From the NCBI GenBank assembly GCA_034509735.1, contig JACGWO010000006.1:9315001-9379000 (forward strand): a stretch of 64,000 nt of DNA, written 5' to 3'. This DNA comes from Sesamum alatum. Taxonomy: Eukaryota; Streptophyta; Magnoliopsida; Lamiales; Pedaliaceae. Both the position numbers and the translations under genes were made by a program. Below the pieces are notes generated by a model that was not told the DNA's origin, searched no databases, and saw only the letters and a program-made list of their open reading frames with translations. This document shows, piece after piece, positions 58,675-64,000 of this stretch. How positions within the stretch are numbered: the first letter of the stretch is position 1; each line of letters begins with the position of its first letter.

Positions 58675-59834
58675 ATGTCTAAGAACCCATTATCAACCGT
58701 ACTTGAGACCAACAAGTTTAATGGAACTAATTACAATGACTAGTTGCGCAATCTGAGGATAGTCCTCGATTACGAGAACCATGGCTACGTCATGGACGAG
58801 CCGTTCCCTAGGACCTTGCCGGAAGGATCCACGCTAAAAGAATATGAGACGTTCGAGACTTGGCATAAGGATAACCGAAAAGTCCGTAGCATCATACTTG
58901 CCTCTATGACAAATGAGATTTAGAAGCAGTATGAAAGGCTAGACAATGTCCCTTCCATTATGGCTCGCCTGAAGGATTGCTATGCAGTCCCGGAGCGGCA
59001 TACTAGGTATGTCGCGACGAAGGCGTTCTTCGGAACTAAAATGACCGAAGGATCCTCTGTACAAGAGCACGGGGTTAAAATACTTACCTTGGTGGAAAAG
59101 CTCGAGGACCTCAAGGTAGGGCTCGATAACGAGACGTACATAGATGTGATCCTTCAGTCTCTCCCACTCTCCTTTGACCAATTTTTTGTTAACTATAACA
59201 TGAACACACTTGAGAAGGATATTAATGAGTTAATCAATATGTTGGTGCAATATGAGGCAACGACCAAAACGTCTACGCCATCGGTATTGTTTGGAGATGC
59301 TTCTACTTCCAAGACGAAAGGCAAGGGTGCCGGACGTTGGAAAAGGAAGAAGGGAAAGGGAAAAACCGTCAAAGTAGCTACCAACACTAAGAGTGTTCCC
59401 GTTGTCAAAGTGGGGAAAGGCAAAGGAAAAGGGAAGGTTGACTCAAAGCAACAGTCGAGGGCATATGACACATGTATCAATTGCCGTGAGAAAGGGCATT
59501 GGAAGATGGATTGCCCCAAACTCCTCCCCAAACAAGGTATTTTTGTGATTGAGGTCAATATGGTTACTAACACTGCCCCTTGGGTATTAGATACCGGCTG
59601 TGGAGCTCACATTTGCAATAATTTGCAGGTGCTGAAAAGAAGCAGAAAACTGGGTAGCGGTGATATGATCCTGAAGCTTGGGAATGGCAAGGCCATCTCG
59701 ACAGAAGCAGTAGGATCCGCCACTCTAGTAGTTAGTGATCGTATTAGCATAGAATTAGAGCAAGTTTATTATGTACCTAGCATGATTAGAAACATCATTT
59801 CCATTCCGTTGTTAGAAATAGTGGATATGAGTTT
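58675..59834 (+). pseudogene. Copia B gag and protease (broken)
   Basis: It starts at ATG 58675 (MSKNPLSTVLETNKFNGTNY). TAG at 58741-58743 replaces Trp and TAG at 58921-58923 replaces Gln; the reading is then open to about 59820. The zinc knuckle (CINCREKGHWKMDC) is near 59472-59515 and the protease DTG (VLDTGCGAHICN) near 59590. One missing A near 59813 shifts the frame before the integrase pre-domain. The start region is better kept than in copy A and shows the family's natural gag start. Confidence 0.87.
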
Positions 59835-60850
59835 ATGATCAATAAAAATTGCTTTTATTTGATGAGGTGTGGAATTGCTCATTTGTTTGGTACACTTAAT
59901 AACGACATCTATATCTTGCAACAAACGAACTTCATTCTAAACATTCAACACAAACGTAAAATAGATAATAACGGGAACGCACGACTGTGGCACGCTAGGC
60001 TAGGTCATATTTCCCAAGATAGGATAAAGAAATTGGCAGACTCAAAGAACCTAGAGGTAGGGGACTTGAGTGAGCTACCAACTTGCGAATCTTATCTCAG
60101 AGGGAAAATGACCAAGAAGCCCTTTGTAGGACAAAGCAGACTTGACACAAGTCTGTTGGACTTGGTCCATACAGATGTATGTGGACCACTAAGGACGCAA
60201 GCCCGAGGTGGGTTTTCCTACTTCATAACCTTCACCGATGATCACTCACGGTATGGTTATGTATACCTAATGAGGTACAAGTCTGAACTCTTAAGAGGTT
60301 TAAAGAATTCAGACTTGAAGTTGAGAACCAAACCGGCTGCAAAATTAAAGCCCTACGGTTAGACCGAGGTGGAGAGTACCTTAGTACTGAGTTCTTGAAT
60401 TATCTTAAGGAAAATGGTATAATCTCTGAATGGACACCTCCCGGGACACTGTAGTTAAATGGGGTCTCTGAGAGGAGGAATCGAACCCTGTTGGACATGG
60501 TACGATCCATGATGAGTTTTACCAAATTGCCCTTGTCCCTTTGGGGCTATGCATTGGAAACTACGGTCAAGTTATTAAATTTGGCGCCAACCAGTGTATT
60601 AACCCAACGCCATATGAAATATGGCACGGCAAGCCTGCGTCCTACAACTACTTGAAAGTGTGGGGTAGTCCTGCATACGTCAAGAGGCTAGTGGGAGACA
60701 AGCTAGAATCAAGGTCTAGCTTATGCAGCTTCATTGGATACCCCAAGGAAACTGCAGGTTATTATTTCTATGTCCACTTGGAACAAAAGGTATTTGTTTT
60801 GAGGAACGCAGTGTTCTTAGGAACAAGGCTTTCCAGAGGATATCCAACCT
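59835..60850 (+). pseudogene. Copia B integrase (broken)
   Basis: The pre-domain (LWHARLGHISQDRIKKL) and core start (LVHTDVCGPL, TFTDDHSRYGYVYLM) are open to about 60285, where a missing G shifts the frame. The next part, EYLSTEFLNYLKENG and then the region with the catalytic Glu, is present here but absent from copy A. TAG at 60452-60454 and two more one-base changes (near 60607 and 60825) break the rest. Confidence 0.85.
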
Positions 60851-60856
60851 GATGAA

Positions 60857-62332
60857 TTGATCTTTGAGGAGTCAAGTGATGGAAACCAGTCATCAGGGGA
60901 AGCCGCAGATTCCTCACTTAGAGGATTTAGGATAGATACCCGAAGGGCTGACCAACCTCGAGAAGCCCAGTATGCTAGGCATGAAGGACAACCTCGGAAA
61001 GGGCCAGCCTCGGTACCTGAACCGCCGGCTCCAATACAGTCAGCGGCCACAGTCACCACTGACGTTCCCGTTCTCCGTAGGTCAACTAGAGAGTCACGAC
61101 CTCTGATGAGATACGACTTTCTAAATACGACCAGTCTATTGGATAAGGATCCTAAGACATACGAGGAAGCGATGTCTGACATCGACTCCGAGAAATGGCT
61201 TGAGGCCATGAAAACCGAAATGGACTTCATGAATGAGAACCAAGTCTGGAGTCTTGTAGACCCGTCCAAAGGGGTTAAGCCAGTTGGCTGTAAATGGGTC
61301 TACAAGCGCAAACTTGGCATTGATGGAGAGGTCACAACCTTCAAGGCTAGGCTAGTAGCAAAAGGGTGCACCCAACGACCCGGGGTCGATTTTGAGGAGA
61401 CGTACTCGCCAGTAGCCATGGCTAAGTACATTCGGATCCTGTTTGCCATAGCAGCATGGTATGACTATGAGATATGGCAGATGGACATGAAAACGGCCTT
61501 CCTTAATGGTTTCGTTGAGGAAGAGATCTATATGGATCAGCCGGAGGGTTTTACGATTACCGGAGAAGAAAAGAAGGTCTGTCGTCTCCAAAAGTCCATC
61601 TATGGTCTCAAACAAGCATCCCGAAGTTGGAACATTCGCTTTGACGAAGTCATACGGGGTTATGATTTCATCAAAAATGAATCCAACCCTTGTGTATACA
61701 AGAAGGTCAGTGGGAGCTCTATAGTGTTCCTAGTGCTTTATGTGGATGACATTCTACTCATAGACAATGACGTGAGAATGTTGGGTGACACAAAAGCATG
61801 GTTATCAACTCAGTTTTCTATGAAGGATTTGGGTGAAGCCTCTTACATTCTAAGCATCCAAATCGTCAGGGACAGATCTAAGAGAATGTTAGGACTAACC
61901 CAAAACTCGTATATGGAGAAAGTCATGAAAAGGTTTCGGATGGACAACTCCAAACGAGGATTCCTTCCCATTAGGCATGGGATCAAGTTGTCCAAGAAAC
62001 AGTCTCCGCAGACTAATGAGGAACTTGAAAAGATGAAAGTCGTTCCCTATGCTTCTGCCGTAGGAAGCATCCAATATGCGGTCCACTGTACAAGACCTGA
62101 CATCGCTTACGCTTTAAGTGTAACGAGCAGATATCAGTCCTGTGCAGGAGAGGCACATTGGAATGCGGTTAATGGCATCCTCAAGTACCTAAGGAGGACT
62201 AAGGAAATGTTCCTAGTCTATGGCAATGGAGAAATGATCCTGGAAGGCTTTAGCGATGCTAGCTTCCAGGCGGATGATGATGATGCCAAGTCTCAATCGG
62301 TTATGTATTCAGGCTCAATGGAGGAGTGGTAG
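60857..62332 (+). pseudogene. Copia B reverse transcriptase, open for about 490 codons
   Basis: This is the longest open frame in the window. It runs from the linker after integrase through WLEAMKTEMDFMNENQVW, ARLVAKGCTQRPGVDFEE, MDMKTAFLNGFVEEEIYM and LKQASRSWNIRF, with the catalytic YVDD at 61739-61750. QTNEELEKMKVVPYASAVGS and ARPD-like TRPDIAYALSV follow, to the start of RNase H (EGFSDASFQADDDD). All core RT blocks are present, so this domain could still fold. A one-base change near 62300 shifts the frame before the RNase H proper. It is called a pseudogene because it is cut off from gag and integrase by stops. Confidence 0.88.
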
Positions 62333-62660
62333 CATGGAAAAGTTCCAAGCAAGCAACCACTGCTGATTCGACCACCGAGGCCGAATACATAGCAGCTTCA
62401 GAAGCTGCGAAAGAAGCATTTTGGATGAGAAACTACATCCAAGAGTTGGGTGTGGTGCCTAGCATCGCCGAGCCCGTTGTCATCTTTTGTGATAACAACG
62501 GAGCCATTGCGCAAGCGAAGGAACTGTGATCTCATCACAGATCCAAACACATTCTTAGACGCTACCACCTTCTAAGAGAAATGGTAGGAAGAGGTGACGT
62601 TCGGATGGACCGAGTAACTCAGTAGACAACACAGCAGATCCGCTGACAAAGCTTATGTCG
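62326..62660 (+). pseudogene. Copia B RNase H (broken)
   Basis: VAWKSSKQATTADSTTEAEY and IFCDNNGAIAQAKE are clear. TGA at 62527-62529 replaces Arg (CGA in copy A at the same codon). The tail (RSKHILRRYHLLREM type) continues in frame, with another gap and TAG near 62620. Confidence 0.83.
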
Positions 62661-62739
62661 CAGAGCGCTCATACGCAATATCTTGAGAAGATTGGGATTA
62701 GACATATGGGCGATTGGCTTTAAAGGTCAAGTGGGAGAT

Positions 62740-64000
62740 TGTTAGAATAGGTTACCATGTAGCCAATCTTGGTAGGCGAATTGTAACCTATGTCTGAACA
62801 ATTCCGAAGTTTTGATAAAACATTAATGAATAAAAAAGTGAAATTCATATGGCGCATACTTTGTTTGTGGTCACTTTATCTGCTTTATAACTATTCGCTA
62901 CACAAACAAAGACCACAGACTAAAATCGCATTTCAGGGACTGGGACTACGCTTGGAGGTAGGTCCATGAAATCAGTTCCACCGAATCAGTCTGGAAATCT
63001 CCAAGTCAAGGAATCTCGAAAAAATGGGTACCGAGATTCTTCTTGAGACTTGCACTAAGCATCTGCTGTCATGTTTCATCGACGGGTGATGAGGATCGTC
63101 TAAGCAGTGTTAGTGGGTCGGCCTGTTGGGGAGCGGCTGACTGAGGTGACTCGCGGGAACCGTCTTACTGAGGACCTTGAGTAGGGTCGGCTAGGTATGA
63201 CGTGAGTTTCCGGTTCCAACGGTACAGGTCAAATCCTTTGACTTGAGGAATTGCTGAGTTTACCTGTACATCGGGACTGTATCTTAGGTATGGCGAGAGA
63301 TTGCCAAGGTGCACTTGAGTAGTCATAAGCCATATCTAGTGCAGCCACGATGTACAACGTGACAGTAGTTTCCAAGAAATGATCTGTCTCCTGTCAAAAG
63401 GTGTTGACAGTTGTGTCTCACGATACTCTGTGTCTTGTCCCTAAAATCTGTGGCCACAGTAACTGAACAGAAGGGAGGATTCCCTTGCGGCGTTTGGTAA
63501 AAGGACAAACCGACACTTAGGTCCAAAATGAGTACCTGCATAATCCGTGCCCTAGACCCTAAGTGGTGAGACCGTAGACGGAAGGATAAATGTATTGTAG
63601 AGCCTAAATGTTCATCCTCGTATATTCACCTAGTATTTAATGCCATGGACCGTTGCAAGACGACCACCCATGGTGACGAGCGGGTTCTAGGAATCCAACC
63701 AAGTCTAGCTGAAGGTGAACCTAAAAAGTCACACACAATCTGTACACATAACGTATTTAATTTGGAATTAAATATTTGGAGAAATGGAGTGATTAAATTG
63801 GATTTAATCGGGTCCTTCTTTTCTTGGGAAGAAATTTAATTCCTTTTATTAGATATATTATCTAATAAATTAGATTTATTAGAAATTAATTTAATGGGCT
63901 TGGAATAAATATTTATATTTGATATATTTATTTATTGCCTTTAGGATTATTTAAATGAGATTTAAATATTCCATTAAATTAATCAACGGTTGAGATTAAA
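62740..64000 (+). repeat. 3' LTR of copia copy B (partial, window end)
   Basis: It starts TGTTAGAATAGG after the polypurine tract and matches the copy A LTR to about position 1260 of its 1981-1988 bases, where the window ends. It differs from copy A at many sites, so the copies belong to distinct sublineages or are of different age. Confidence 0.9.

Larger units (their letters stand above)
56436..64000 (+). mobile_element. Ty1/copia retrotransposon, copy B (5' LTR truncated, runs off window)
   Basis: Same family as copy A: same leader, gag, pol and polypurine tract, in the same orientation. The 5' LTR is cut after about 509 bases and joins directly to the GC-rich leader block, so about 1.5 kb of LTR and the primer site are missing. 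The 3' LTR starts at 62740 and continues past 64000. The polyprotein has at least four TAG/TGA stops and several one-base shifts, but it lacks the large integrase and RT deletions of copy A. The two copies complement each other as evidence for the family's ancestral layout. Confidence 0.9.

Overview
This window is nuclear DNA of a flowering plant, very probably a eudicot. The evidence is one intron-containing group C bZIP transcription factor gene of the bZIP63/CPRF2 type, surrounded by plant-type transposons: Ty1/copia, Ty3/gypsy of the Tat type, CACTA (En/Spm), PIF/Harbinger, hAT, Helitrons and foldback MITEs. The background is AT-rich with microsatellites. I could not fix the species. No bacterial-style operons, rRNA, tRNA or CRISPR arrays were seen.

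Left part (1-8365): an old copia-type LTR (1-819 and 3065-about 3990) is split by a non-autonomous hAT-like element (820-3064) that itself carries a foldback repeat. A gene-free stretch and a second LTR-like block (about 5351-6051) follow. From about 6706 to 21186 lies a decayed CACTA element whose genes run on the minus strand (TNP2-type transposase and a second protein with an acidic tail). A 9.8 kb copia element (8366-18211, target duplication AACGA) is inserted inside the TNP2 coding sequence, in its DUF4216-like part.

Middle (21.4-36.4 kb): a decayed PIF/Harbinger relative (GRF zinc-finger gene on plus, transposase fragment on minus), two small Helitrons back to back, a 1.3 kb hAT with a perfect 8-bp target duplication, and a large PIF/Harbinger element (26648-34706). 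The large element carries five genes in two convergent groups: DDE transposase and a Myb/SANT partner on plus; two further Myb/SANT-like genes and an intact GRF zinc-finger/coiled-coil/membrane gene on minus. The same convergent GRF-transposase layout in both elements is the most unusual observation here.

The host gene (36459-44430, plus) has six coding exons and encodes 424 residues with an intact reading frame. It keeps the basic region, the leucine zipper and the SnRK1-type serine motifs known from Arabidopsis bZIP63. MITEs sit in two of its introns.

Right part: a Ty3/gypsy Tat-type element (45168-about 54060, coding on minus) with a second RNase H domain and an extra antisense ORF. Then come AT-rich DNA with a Helitron end, the left end of a second CACTA element (55464-56435), and a second copy of the copia family (56436 to past the window end). 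That copy has lost most of its 5' LTR and carries many stops and frameshifts. Thus both copia copies interrupt minus-strand CACTA genes.
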